Shown piece after piece: positions 16,248 through 23,627 of a DNA stretch of 33,567 nucleotides; position 1 is the first letter of the stretch; every line of letters starts with the position of its first letter. The stretch comes from JBDTGE01 sp050742975. Its GTDB lineage: Bacteria > Actinomycetota > Actinomycetes > Mycobacteriales > Jatrophihabitantaceae. The stretch is taken from contig JBOGDQ010000332.1 of NCBI GenBank assembly GCA_050742975.1, positions 1 through 33,567 on the forward strand, read 5' to 3'. Both the position numbers and the translations under genes were made by a program. The notes below the pieces were generated by a model that was not told the origin of the DNA, made no database searches, and saw only the letters and a list, made by a program, of their open reading frames with translations.

Positions 16248-17627
16248 ATGGGGTTGAGCAAGCAAGTCAGTGCGTCCGAACTCGCCCGTCGCGCGGCGCG
16301 ATCCAGGAAGGCCGCAGCGGTCCCGATCGGTGCGCTGCCGGCCGAGGGCATGGCCGGCGAGGCGGCCTACGACCTGATCACGAGCGAGCTGCTGCTCGAC
16401 GGCAGCGCCCGGTTGAACCTGGCCACCTTCGTCACCACGTGGATGCCGCCGCACGCCGCGCAGATCATGGCCGACACCGCCGACAAGAACATGATCGACA
16501 AGGACGAGTATCCGCAGACGGCGGAGATCGAGTCGCGCTGCGTCAACATCATCGCCGACCTCTGGAACGCGCCCTCCGGCCAGAGCGCGACCGGCTGCTC
16601 GACGACCGGATCGAGCGAGGCGGTGATGCTCGGTGCGCTCGCGCTCAAGTGGCGCTGGCGCGAGAGGATGCGCGCAGCCGGCAAGCCGACCGACCGTCCC
16701 AACCTGGTCACCGGCGCGAACGTCCAGGTGTGCTGGGAGAAGTTCTGCCGGTACTGGGACGTCGAACCGCGCCTCGTCCCGCTCGAGGGCGACAACCTGC
16801 ACCTGACGCCCGACGCCGCGATCGCGCAGTGCGATGAGAACACGATCGGCGTCGCGGCCGTGCTCGGCTCCACGTTCGACGGCAGCTACGAGCCGGTGAA
16901 ACAGATCGCCGCCGCGCTCGACCGATACCAGGCCGACAGCGGCATCGACATCCCGATGCACGTGGACGGCGCGTCCGGCGGGTTCGTGGCGCCGTTCCTG
17001 CAGCCGGACCTCGACTGGGACTTCCGCGTCCCGCGGGTGCAGTCGATCAACGCGTCCGGGCACAAGTACGGTCTGGTGTACCCGGGCGTCGGCTGGGTGA
17101 TCTGGCGGGACGCCGCCGCGCTGCCGAAGGACCTGATCTTCGACGTCAACTACCTCGGCGGGCACATGCCGACGTTCGCCCTGAACTTCTCGCGGCCGGG
17201 CAGCGAGGTCATCGCGCAGTACTTCATGTTCACCCACCTCGGCGTCGACGGGTACCGCCGGGTGCAGCGGAATTCCTCGGACGTCGCGCAGTACCTGGCC
17301 ACCGAGATCGAGAAGATCGGCCCGTACCGGCTGATCACGCGCGGCGAGGACATCCCGGTGTTCGCCTTCGCCCTGCGCCCGGAGGTGAGCAACTACACCG
17401 TGTTCGACGTGTCGGACAAGCTTCGCGAGCGCGGCTGGCTGGTGCCGGCGTACACGTACCCGCCGAACCGCGAGGACCTGTCCGTGCTGCGAATCGTCGT
17501 CCGGGCCGGGATGAACCACGACATGGCCGACCTGCTGCTCGCCGACCTGCGCACGGATACGGGGTTCTTCGACTCGCTCGACGGCCCGCTGCCCAGCCCC
17601 GGCCCGAAGCAGGCCTTCGCCCACTGA
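16248..17627 (+). CDS. Glutamate decarboxylase, PLP-dependent
   Basis: The protein is 459 residues, normal for bacterial GadA/GadB-type group II decarboxylases. These convert glutamate to GABA and CO2, consuming a proton. The pyridoxal phosphate lysine is Lys273 in SINASGHKYGLVYPG, and the ring-stacking aspartate region is HVDGASGGF (Asp240). A cofactor phosphate-binding segment is TGCSTTGSSEAVMLG. The C-terminus ends FAH. The ATG at 16248 lies 14 bases after valS, preceded by GTGAGGTAG, which contains both a weak ribosome binding site and a near -10 (TAGAAC). No glutamate/GABA antiporter is nearby, so the role could be GABA metabolism rather than classical acid resistance. It lies between valS and folC, which I recall as adjacent in Streptomyces. 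Confidence 0.93.
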   Translation: MGLSKQVSASELARRAARSRKAAAVPIGALPAEGMAGEAAYDLITSELLLDGSARLNLATFVTTWMPPHAAQIMADTADKNMIDKDEYPQTAEIESRCVNIIADLWNAPSGQSATGCSTTGSSEAVMLGALALKWRWRERMRAAGKPTDRPNLVTGANVQVCWEKFCRYWDVEPRLVPLEGDNLHLTPDAAIAQCDENTIGVAAVLGSTFDGSYEPVKQIAAALDRYQADSGIDIPMHVDGASGGFVAPFLQPDLDWDFRVPRVQSINASGHKYGLVYPGVGWVIWRDAAALPKDLIFDVNYLGGHMPTFALNFSRPGSEVIAQYFMFTHLGVDGYRRVQRNSSDVAQYLATEIEKIGPYRLITRGEDIPVFAFALRPEVSNYTVFDVSDKLRERGWLVPAYTYPPNREDLSVLRIVVRAGMNHDMADLLLADLRTDTGFFDSLDGPLPSPGPKQAFAH

Positions 17628-17642
17628 GCTCACGAGCGGTCG

Positions 17643-17726
17643 GCAGGAATCCGATCTTCCTGCGTGTGGCGTCACGGGGCGCAGCCGCTGCAGGAAGATC
17701 GCGTGCGGACCAAGCGCAGGAAGGTC
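17643..17726. repeat. Cluster of GCAGGAA motifs and an 11-bp inverted repeat between gad and folC
   Basis: GATCTTCCTGC (17653-17663) and GCAGGAAGATC (17690-17700) are perfect 11-bp inverted arms separated by 26 bases. A further GCAGGAA lies at 17643-17649 and GCAGGAAGGTC at 17716-17726. The arms could form a terminator-like hairpin after gad, but no T tract follows. The last copy sits at the -35 position of the folC promoter, so an operator role is equally possible. Confidence 0.5.
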
Positions 17727-17739
17727 CCGCGCGCCCCCG

Positions 17740-17745
17740 TAGACT
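17740..17745 (+). promoter_or_regulatory. -10 box of a probable leaderless folC promoter
   Basis: TAGACT fits TANNNT and ends eight bases before the GTG at 17754. No ribosome binding site is visible. The -35 position is occupied by the GCAGGAAGGTC motif rather than by a TTGACA-like hexamer. Confidence 0.5.
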
Positions 17746-17753
17746 CGGGCGTC

Positions 17754-19118
17754 GTGGCGGTGACCGAGAAGCAGAAGTACGCGACGCTGCTGCGGCAACT
17801 CGAGGCGGAGATCTTCAGCCGCCGCGGCGAGGGCCACGTCCACCCGTCCAACGAGCGGATGCAGGCACTGGTCGAGCTGCTCGGCGATCCGCAGCGGGCC
17901 TACCGGGCCATCCACCTCACCGGGACGAACGGCAAGACCTCGACGGCGCGCATGGTCGACGAGTTGCTTCGCGGCTTCGGCCTGCGCACCGGCCGCTACA
18001 CCAGCCCGCACCTGGTCAGCGTCACCGAGCGCATCGTCATCGACGGCGAACCGATCACCGATCGCACCTTCGTCGAGGGGTACCGCGAGCTGGCACCGTA
18101 CGTCGAGCTGATCGACGGACAGTTCGACGTCCCGCTGTCGTTCTTCGAGATCGTGACCGCGCTGGCGTACTCGATCTTCGCCGACGCCCCGATCGAGGTT
18201 GCCGTCGTCGAGGTCGGCATGGGCGGCGCTTGGGACAACACCAACGTGATCGACGCCGAGGTCGCGGTCGTCCTACCCGTCGACCTGGACCACACGCGGT
18301 ACCTCGGCGAGACGATCGAGAAGATAGCCGCCGAGAAGGCCGGCATCATCAAGGCCGGCGCGACCGCTGTCCTCGCCGCCCAGACGCCGGAAGGCGCGGG
18401 TGAGCTGCTGCGCCGTGCGGTCGAGGTCGAGGCGCAGGTTGCGCGCGAGGGGCTGGAGTTCGGCGTGCTCGATCGCCGCGTAGCGGTCGGCGGGCAGGCG
18501 CTCACGCTGCAGGGCCTGGGCGGCGTGTACCAGGACATGTTCCTGCCGCTGTTCGGCGCGCACCAGGCGCAGAACGCGGCCTGCGCGCTCGCTGCCGTCG
18601 AGGCGTTCTTCGGTATCGGCGCCGGTTCCGGGACGCTCGATGTCGAGACGGTGCGCGCCGCGTTCGCGTCGGTTCGATCGCCGGGGCGGCTGGAGCCGAT
18701 CCGCTCGGCGCCGACGATCCTGCTGGACTCCGCGCACAACCCGCACGGTGTCCGGGCCAGCGTGGCCGCGATCGAGGAGGCGTTCGACTTCCGACGCCTG
18801 ATCGCCCTCGTCGCCGTGCTGGAGGACAAGGACGTGGACGGGATGCTCGGCCTGCTCGAACCGGTCGTCGACGAGGTCGTGGTCACCCAGAACGCGTCGG
18901 ACCGCGCTCTGCCCGTCGACGAGCTCGCCGCCGCCGCGGTCGAAGTGTTCGGCCCCGATCGGGTCACCGTCGAGCCGCGGCTGGACGACGCGATCGAGAC
19001 CGCCGTGCGGCTGGCCGAAGACACCGGCGATGAGTTCCTGTCCGGCGCGGGCGTGCTCGTCACCGGCTCGGTGGTGACCGCGGGCGAGGTCCGGGTGCTG
19101 CTCGGAGACCGATCGTGA
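17754..19118 (+). CDS. folC: Bifunctional dihydrofolate synthase/folylpolyglutamate synthase
   Basis: A 454-residue Mur-ligase-type enzyme. It adds glutamate to dihydropteroate and further glutamates to folates, using ATP. The P-loop TGTNGKTS is at residues 56-63, followed by the folate-region segment RTGRYTSPHLVSVTERI. Later come the family block VAVVEVGMGGAWDNTNVID and the DSAHNPHGVRAS motif of the C-terminal domain. The open frame extends upstream to 17664, through the hairpin region, but the GTG at 17754 gives the conserved MAVTEKQKYATLLRQLEAEI and lies beside a -10 box, so I prefer it. The stop overlaps the next GTG by four bases (GTGA). Confidence 0.95.
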   Translation: MAVTEKQKYATLLRQLEAEIFSRRGEGHVHPSNERMQALVELLGDPQRAYRAIHLTGTNGKTSTARMVDELLRGFGLRTGRYTSPHLVSVTERIVIDGEPITDRTFVEGYRELAPYVELIDGQFDVPLSFFEIVTALAYSIFADAPIEVAVVEVGMGGAWDNTNVIDAEVAVVLPVDLDHTRYLGETIEKIAAEKAGIIKAGATAVLAAQTPEGAGELLRRAVEVEAQVAREGLEFGVLDRRVAVGGQALTLQGLGGVYQDMFLPLFGAHQAQNAACALAAVEAFFGIGAGSGTLDVETVRAAFASVRSPGRLEPIRSAPTILLDSAHNPHGVRASVAAIEEAFDFRRLIALVAVLEDKDVDGMLGLLEPVVDEVVVTQNASDRALPVDELAAAAVEVFGPDRVTVEPRLDDAIETAVRLAEDTGDEFLSGAGVLVTGSVVTAGEVRVLLGDRS

Positions 19119-19516
19119 CCGTCGGCTCCGAACCGACCGAGGAGCAGATCGCCGAGCGGGCCTTTCGCGCGAATCGGGCGACGCGCGGTGCGCTGGCCGG
19201 TGTCCTGGGCCTCGAGGCCCTCGTGACGCTGCTGCTGCCACGTGCCATCGCGTTCAGTTCCACCGGACTCGGCCTGACCAGGACGCTGATCCTCGTCGGG
19301 CTCGCGGTGGTTCTCATCGTGGGCGCGGCGATGGTGCGCCGTCCGTTCGGGATCGCGCTGGGCTCGGCCCTCCAGGTCCTGTTCGTGCTCACCGGGTTCC
19401 TGCTCGTGGCCATGTTCTTCGTCGGCGTCATCTTCGCGGCCATCTGGGGTGCGCTGCTCAGGATCCGGCGCGATCTGGTCGGCACGCCCGGAGGCTGGCG
19501 GATGCTGGTCTCCTGA
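19115..19516 (+). CDS. DUF4233 family four-helix membrane protein
   Basis: This 133-residue protein has about four predicted transmembrane helices: LAGVLGLEALVTLLLPRAIA, ILVGLAVVLIVGAAMV, FGIALGSALQVLFVLTGFLL, and VAMFFVGVIFAAIWGAL. It matches the small membrane protein that sits between folC and ndk in Streptomyces and many other actinobacteria, where its function is unknown. The GTG start overlaps the folC stop by four bases, so translation is coupled to folC. The N-terminus (RAFRANRATRGALAG) is cytoplasmic and basic. Confidence 0.85.
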   Translation: MTVGSEPTEEQIAERAFRANRATRGALAGVLGLEALVTLLLPRAIAFSSTGLGLTRTLILVGLAVVLIVGAAMVRRPFGIALGSALQVLFVLTGFLLVAMFFVGVIFAAIWGALLRIRRDLVGTPGGWRMLVS

Positions 19517-19546
19517 CCGGCTCGCCGCGCTGCACTCAGTCGCGAA

Positions 19547-19552
19547 TAGGCT
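19547..19552 (+). promoter_or_regulatory. -10 box of a probable leaderless ndk promoter
   Basis: TAGGCT fits TANNNT and ends six bases before the GTG at 19559. The 42-base gap after the DUF4233 gene contains no ribosome binding site for ndk. Confidence 0.5.
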
Positions 19553-19558
19553 GCGGGC

Positions 19559-19987
19559 GTGACTGAACAGATCGAGCGCACCCTCATCCTGGTCAAGCCG
19601 GACGGCGTCCGCCGCGGCCTCAGCGGCGAGATCCTGCGCCGGGTCGAGGCCAAGGGCTACCGCATCGTCGCGCTCGACCTGCGGACCGCTGACGCCGACC
19701 TGCTGGCCAAGCACTACGCCGAGCACGAGGGCAAGGCGTTCTACCAGCCGCTCGTCGACTTCATGAGCTCCGGCCCGGTGCTGGCGCTCGTTGCCGAGGG
19801 ACAGCGGGTGATCGAGGGGTTCCGCGCGCTCGCCGGTGCGACCGACCCGACCGTCGCGGCGCCGGGGACGATTCGCGGTGACCTCGGCCGCGACTGGGGG
19901 TTGCCCGTCCAGCAGAACCTGGTGCACGGCTCGGACTCGATCGACTCGGCCGCCCGCGAGATCGACCTCTGGTTCCGGACCATCTGA
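19559..19987 (+). CDS. ndk: Nucleoside diphosphate kinase
   Basis: A 142-residue enzyme that transfers the terminal phosphate from ATP to other nucleoside diphosphates. The N-terminal signature is RTLILVKPDGVRRGLSGEI and the phosphohistidine is His123 in NLVHGSDSIDSA. The GTIRGD segment near residue 103 corresponds to the nucleotide-binding loop. Length and order are complete. It is the last gene of the folC-DUF4233-ndk group; the WXG100 genes and the mreB operon follow on the same strand. Confidence 0.97.
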   Translation: MTEQIERTLILVKPDGVRRGLSGEILRRVEAKGYRIVALDLRTADADLLAKHYAEHEGKAFYQPLVDFMSSGPVLALVAEGQRVIEGFRALAGATDPTVAAPGTIRGDLGRDWGLPVQQNLVHGSDSIDSAAREIDLWFRTI

Positions 19988-19988
19988 G

Positions 19989-19997
19989 TTGTCCACA
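19989..19997 (+). promoter_or_regulatory. DnaA-box-like nonamer
   Basis: TTGTCCACA is identical to the preferred actinobacterial DnaA box, which differs from E. coli TTATCCACA by one base. It lies just after ndk and about 30 bases upstream of the -10 box of the WXG100 genes. A single nonamer is not an origin. It could be a DnaA regulatory site or chance. Confidence 0.3.
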
Positions 19998-20026
19998 GGC
20001 CGCAGCGACGGCCCACGGTTTCGATC

Positions 20027-20032
20027 TAGCCT
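20027..20032 (+). promoter_or_regulatory. -10 box for the WXG100 gene pair
   Basis: TAGCCT fits TANNNT. The predicted transcript start near 20039 leaves a leader of about 30 bases containing GAGGGGAGC (20052-20060), a good ribosome binding site for the TTG start at 20069. This gene pair is therefore leadered, unlike several of its neighbours. Confidence 0.4.
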
Positions 20033-20068
20033 CTCGGTCAACACACTGATCGAGGGGAGCTGGGTCTC

Positions 20069-20356
20069 TTGCCGGGATTCGAGACGGAGCCGTGGGAGAT
20101 CGCCTCGGCCGCGGGCGTCGTCCGGGACGTCTCCGACGAGCTGCGCGCGGGCCTGAGTCGCCTGGATCTGGACGTCGAGACCCTGCTGGACGGCTGGCGG
20201 GGGCAGGCGGGCGCCGCGTTCGCGAACGGCTGGCACGAGTGGCAGGTCGGCGCCTCGGACGTCCTGGGCGCGCTGGACATGATGGCGCAGCTGCTCGATG
20301 CCACCGCTCACGGCTACGACACGGCCGAGTCGGCAAGCGTGAGCGCGTTCGTATGA
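20069..20356 (+). CDS. WXG100 (ESX) family protein carrying the YxxxE export motif
   Basis: The protein is 95 residues, the usual size for EsxA/EsxB-type helical hairpins secreted by type VII systems. The WXG turn is Trp43-Arg44-Gly45 (DGWRGQAG). Near the C-terminus, Tyr83-Asp-Thr-Ala-Glu87 fits the YxxxD/E type VII signal. The start is a TTG at 20069 following GAGGGGAGC, with translation MPGFETEPWEIASAAGVV. It overlaps the next gene by four bases (ATGA), so the two are made together and probably form a heterodimer. No ESX secretion ATPase or membrane channel genes are in the window. Confidence 0.85.
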   Translation: MPGFETEPWEIASAAGVVRDVSDELRAGLSRLDLDVETLLDGWRGQAGAAFANGWHEWQVGASDVLGALDMMAQLLDATAHGYDTAESASVSAFV

Positions 20357-20640
20357 GCGTGTTCGCGATACAGCTGGAGGCGCTGGCCGACGCCGTCGAC
20401 CGGATGACACTGTTCGAACGATCGGTGCAGGAACGTCTCGACGAGATCGACGCGCGCATGTCTCGGCTGCACGGGACCTGGGCGGGCCTGGCCGCCGAGG
20501 AGCACCGGGCCGCGCACGCCCGTTGGATGGCAGGTGCGCAGGAGCTGCGCGGGGCGGTGGCCACCCTGCACCGGATCGGCGCCACCGCCCACTCGAACTA
20601 CAGCGCAGCGATCACCGCCAACCAGCGGATGTGGGCCTGA
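20353..20640 (+). CDS. WXG100 (ESX) family protein, partner of the upstream gene
   Basis: The protein is 95 residues, with the WXG turn at Trp43-Ala44-Gly45 (GTWAGLAAEE), the same position as in the upstream partner. It reads as two long helices and ends SAAITANQRMWA. The region aligned with the partner's signal is Tyr83-Ser-Ala-Ala-Ile, without the acidic residue, as expected if one member of the dimer carries the export signal. The start is an ATG overlapping the upstream stop. Immediately downstream, an eroded open frame resembles the large protein that usually follows such pairs. Confidence 0.85.
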   Translation: MSVFAIQLEALADAVDRMTLFERSVQERLDEIDARMSRLHGTWAGLAAEEHRAAHARWMAGAQELRGAVATLHRIGATAHSNYSAAITANQRMWA

Positions 20641-20642
20641 GC

Positions 20643-21039
20643 GTGGGCCTGGGTCTCGCGGTCGACCCGCCGGTCTACCGAGCGGCAAGTGCGGTGTTCG
20701 GCCGGGACATGGTCGGCGCTCTCACCGCGGCCTGCAGCTCGCGGCGATCCTGGAGCAGACCGGCTTCAATCACGCGGCTGCCGATGCGGCATCGAGGTCC
20801 GATCGCAGACTGGCCTCCACTCCGGACATTGAGTCGTACGGAACCAGCAGCGTGTACGTCGGCGCAGTGCGGGCTCGGTCGGCGGGTCGGGGGTCTCGCT
20901 GCCCACGGGGTGGTCGTGGATTGCCGGTGCGGTCGGCCACGTGTGGCCGAACGGCGGAGATACCTTGATCAGCTGCGGGCTGCGGCTGCTGTGCGACCGC
21001 AACCCGCAGCTGATCACCACCAAGGTCCGCTTCGATTAA
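20643..21039 (+). pseudogene. Eroded N-terminal part of a WXG100-linked effector/toxin-type protein
   Basis: Starting at a GTG one base after the WXG100 stop, the frame reads VGLGLAVDPPVYRAASAVF, like the start of the long proteins encoded after WXG100 pairs in actinobacteria. It then shifts frame: GLQLAAILEQTGFNHAAADA follows in a second frame, and a third gives GWSWIAGAVGHVWPNGGDT. That last block, with DQLRAAAAV in the frame beside it, matches the 'VWPNGHQDxLRAAA' region preceding toxin domains in this family. There are several frameshifts, large deletions and no C-terminal toxin domain. The reading stops at a TAA (21037-21039). Confidence 0.5.
20966..21016. repeat. Strong inverted repeat at the end of the eroded effector gene
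   Basis: TGATCAGCTGCGGG (20966-20979) and CCCGCAGCTGATCA (21003-21016) are perfect 14-bp inverted arms. They are extended after one mismatch by TGCGG/CCGCA, leaving an 11-base loop. No T tract follows. It may act as an intrinsic terminator before mreB, or mark the junction of an inversion or deletion that destroyed the gene. Confidence 0.6.
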
Positions 21040-21105
21040 CCACTGTCGTCACATCAGTCACGGGCGTCCCGCGCGTCGCAACCGAAGTTCACGCCGATCC
21101 CACCA

Positions 21106-21111
21106 TACGAT
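21106..21111 (+). promoter_or_regulatory. Candidate -10 box of the mreB operon promoter
   Basis: TACGAT fits TANNNT. The predicted transcript start near 21118 leaves a leader of about 32 bases with AAGAAGAAGG (21131-21140) as the ribosome binding site for the GTG at 21150. No clear -35 is visible. Confidence 0.4.
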
Positions 21112-21149
21112 CACGGCAGACTCCTGCGTGAAGAAGAAGGTCAACTGTC

Positions 21150-22220
21150 GTGACATTCACCCCCCTGGCCCGTCTGTCGCTGGTCTCCCAGCGCGGCGGC
21201 GACCTGCTCGGGGGAGACCTGGCGATCGACCTCGGCACCGCGAACACCCTTGTGTACGCGCGTGGTCGTGGCATCCTGCTGGACGAACCGTCCGTCGTCG
21301 CGGTCGACACGGACACCAAGTCGGTCGTCGCCGTCGGGGCCGAGGCCAAGCGGATGATCGGCCGCACGCCGGGTCACATCAGCGCCGTCCGGCCGATGCA
21401 GGACGGCGTGATCGCCGACTACGACGTCACCGCAGAGATGCTCCGCTACTTCGTGCGCAAGGTGCTGCGCCGGCGAGGCGCCTTCACCGGTCCTCGCATC
21501 GTGGTCTGCGTCCCGTCCGGAGTCACCGGCGTCGAGCAGCGCGCGGTCAGCGAGTCGGTCTACGCGGCCGGAGCCCGACGCGTGCACATCATCTCCGAGC
21601 CGATGGCGGCCGCGATCGGTGCGGGCCTGCCGGTCAACCAGCCGCAGGGCTCGATGGTGATCGACATCGGCGGCGGGACGACCGAGGTCGCGATCCTCGC
21701 GCTGGGCGGGATCGTGTCGGCGACCAGCCTGCGCGTCGCGGGCAACGCGCTGGACCAGGCGATCGTCGACCACATCCGTCTCGAGTTCTCGCTGCTCGTC
21801 GGCGAGCGAACCGCGGAGGAGCTCAAGATCTCCGTCGGCTCGGCGTTCCCCGTGGCCGGTCCGAAGAGCGCCGAGATCCGTGGCCGCGACGTCGCCACCG
21901 GCCTGCCTCGGAACGTCACGGTGTCCGGGGAGGAGCTGCGCAAGGCGATGGAGGCACCGATCGCGCGGATGGTCACCGCGGTGCGCGCGACGCTGGACCG
22001 CTGCCCGCCCGAGCTCGCCGGCGACCTGGTCACGCGTGGCATCGTGCTCACCGGTGGCGGTGCACTTCTGCGCGGGCTGGACGCGCGGCTGCAGCACGAG
22101 ATCGGCATTCCGGTGCTCGTTGCCGACCGGCCGCTGGACTCCGTCGTTCTCGGCACCGGCACCGTGGTCGAGCACTTCGACCAGCTGCAGAAGGTCGTCG
22201 TCGACGGCCACCGCAGGTAA
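21150..22220 (+). CDS. mreB: Rod shape-determining protein MreB (actin homologue)
   Basis: A 356-residue ATP-binding actin-like protein that polymerises under the membrane and guides lateral or spore wall synthesis. The phosphate-1 loop is AIDLGTANTLVYA near residues 27-39 and the phosphate-2 loop is VIDIGGGTTEVA near 170. The adenosine-region block is GIVLTGGGALLRGLD. The GTG at 21150 follows AAGAAGG and gives MTFTPLARLSLVSQRGGDLL, an N-terminus with an amphipathic character as in membrane-binding MreBs. It is the first of five genes of the elongation machinery; mreC follows after seven bases. Confidence 0.96.
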   Translation: MTFTPLARLSLVSQRGGDLLGGDLAIDLGTANTLVYARGRGILLDEPSVVAVDTDTKSVVAVGAEAKRMIGRTPGHISAVRPMQDGVIADYDVTAEMLRYFVRKVLRRRGAFTGPRIVVCVPSGVTGVEQRAVSESVYAAGARRVHIISEPMAAAIGAGLPVNQPQGSMVIDIGGGTTEVAILALGGIVSATSLRVAGNALDQAIVDHIRLEFSLLVGERTAEELKISVGSAFPVAGPKSAEIRGRDVATGLPRNVTVSGEELRKAMEAPIARMVTAVRATLDRCPPELAGDLVTRGIVLTGGGALLRGLDARLQHEIGIPVLVADRPLDSVVLGTGTVVEHFDQLQKVVVDGHRR

Positions 22221-22227
22221 CCAGGCC

Positions 22228-23097
22228 ATGCGGCGGCTGACGCGGCGGCAGCGGACGGCGGCGATCGTCCTCGCGGCCCTCGCCCTGTGCTTCATCACGC
22301 TCGACCTTGGCGGCGGCGGTCTGCGCTCGGCACACACCGGTGTGCGCGGCGCGCTCGGCTCCCTGTACCGCGGCACCGACGCCATGCTCGGCCCGGTCCG
22401 GCGCTTCGTGCAGGGCGTTCCGTCCGCGGGCACCAACGTCGAGCGCATCCGCACGTTGCAGCACGAGAACGCGCAGCTCCGCGGCGATCTGTCGCGCACC
22501 CAGATCGACCACGCGACGCGCGCCAGGCTCGCGGCGCTTCAGCTGGCCGCGGACTCCGGCCACTACCGGGTCATGCCGGCACGCGTGCTCGCGCTGGGGC
22601 CGGGCGAGGGGTTCGACTGGACGCTCACGCTCGACGCCGGTACCCGCGACGGCGTCCGGGCCGGGCAGAGCGTCACCGACGGCGACGGGCTGGTCGGACG
22701 GGTGCTGCACGCCGACGCAAACTCGTCGGCGATCCTGCTCGCGGCAGATCCGGGCAGCGGCGTCGGGGCCCGCGACCTGCGCAGCGGCGAGATCGGCCTG
22801 GCCACCGGCGCGGGCACGGACGGATTCACCTTCGTACCGCTGAACCCGAAGGCCTCGATCCGGGTCGGCGACAAGCTGTCGACCGGGCCGAGCGGCTCGA
22901 CCAGCTTCGTGCCGGGCCTGATGATCGGGACGGTATCGTCGGTGCGCGCGTCCGCGGACGGCACGATCCGCGCAACGGTCAGGGCAGCCACCTCGCCGAC
23001 GTCCGTCGACCTGGTCGGCGTCATCCTCGTCGGCGGTCACACCGAAACCGAGCGCACGGCGCTGCACCCGACGAGCGCGGTGGCGGAGTCCAGATGA
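22228..23097 (+). CDS. mreC: Rod shape-determining protein MreC
   Basis: A 289-residue bitopic membrane protein that links the MreB filament to periplasmic wall enzymes. A basic N-terminus (MRRLTRRQR) precedes one transmembrane helix (AAIVLAALALCFITLDL), then a coiled-coil segment around LQHENAQLRGDLSRTQ, then the beta-rich domain (ARVLALGPGEGFDWTLTLDA and VGDKLSTGPSGSTSFVPGLM). The ATG at 22228 is chosen because it places this helix at the N-terminus and lies 7 bases after the mreB stop; the ribosome binding site is weak. The 3' end overlaps mreD by four bases (ATGA). Confidence 0.93.
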   Translation: MRRLTRRQRTAAIVLAALALCFITLDLGGGGLRSAHTGVRGALGSLYRGTDAMLGPVRRFVQGVPSAGTNVERIRTLQHENAQLRGDLSRTQIDHATRARLAALQLAADSGHYRVMPARVLALGPGEGFDWTLTLDAGTRDGVRAGQSVTDGDGLVGRVLHADANSSAILLAADPGSGVGARDLRSGEIGLATGAGTDGFTFVPLNPKASIRVGDKLSTGPSGSTSFVPGLMIGTVSSVRASADGTIRATVRAATSPTSVDLVGVILVGGHTETERTALHPTSAVAESR

Positions 23098-23627
23098 CAC
23101 GGGGCCGCGTCGTCGCCGCGCTCGCCGCGATCCTGACCGCGATGCTGCTGCAGGCGACGCTCATCGCACCGTGGACCCTGCCGGTGCCGGTCAGCCTGCC
23201 CGCCGTCGTGGTCGCGGCGGTCGCGCTCGTCGACGGTCCCGGCTCGGGCCTGGCGTTCGGGTTCGCGACCGGGCTGCTCGCCGATCTCGGCTCGACGCAT
23301 CCGGCCGGTGTCCTCGCCCTGAGCTGGTTGCTCGTCGGGCTGGCCTGCGGGCTCGCCGCCGATCGGCGCACCGTCCGTGCCGACGCCGCCACCGCCGCGA
23401 CGGTCTGCGCGCTGGCCACCGTGGTCACCGGCCTGCTGCTCGCGGTCCTGCACTCCGGCGGTGCTACGGCCGCGAACGCATTCGCGCACGCCGTCCCGGC
23501 CGGACTCGGTGACGCGCTGCTCGCGCTGGCGGTCGTCCCGCTGACGCGCGCGTTCCTGCACGCCGACTCGCTGCGCGCGCCACACCCGGTGCTGAGCGAG
23601 CTGGACCTGGCCGGTCCACGTGGCTGA
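23094..23627 (+). CDS. mreD: Rod shape-determining protein MreD
   Basis: A 177-residue polytopic membrane protein with about five hydrophobic helices, beginning VVAALAAILTAMLLQATLI. The segment GSGLAFGFATGLLADLGSTHPAGVLAL, with its 'GFxxGLLxDL' pattern, is typical of MreD. It bridges MreC to the transpeptidase and RodA. The start overlaps the mreC stop by four bases, and the 3' end overlaps the next gene by eight, so expression is coupled along the operon. Confidence 0.92.
   Translation: MTRGRVVAALAAILTAMLLQATLIAPWTLPVPVSLPAVVVAAVALVDGPGSGLAFGFATGLLADLGSTHPAGVLALSWLLVGLACGLAADRRTVRADAATAATVCALATVVTGLLLAVLHSGGATAANAFAHAVPAGLGDALLALAVVPLTRAFLHADSLRAPHPVLSELDLAGPRG

Noticed and set aside
17664..17753. 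N-terminal extension of FolC to 17664
   Set aside because: It would translate the inverted repeat and the -10 box. The family N-terminus begins at the GTG at 17754.
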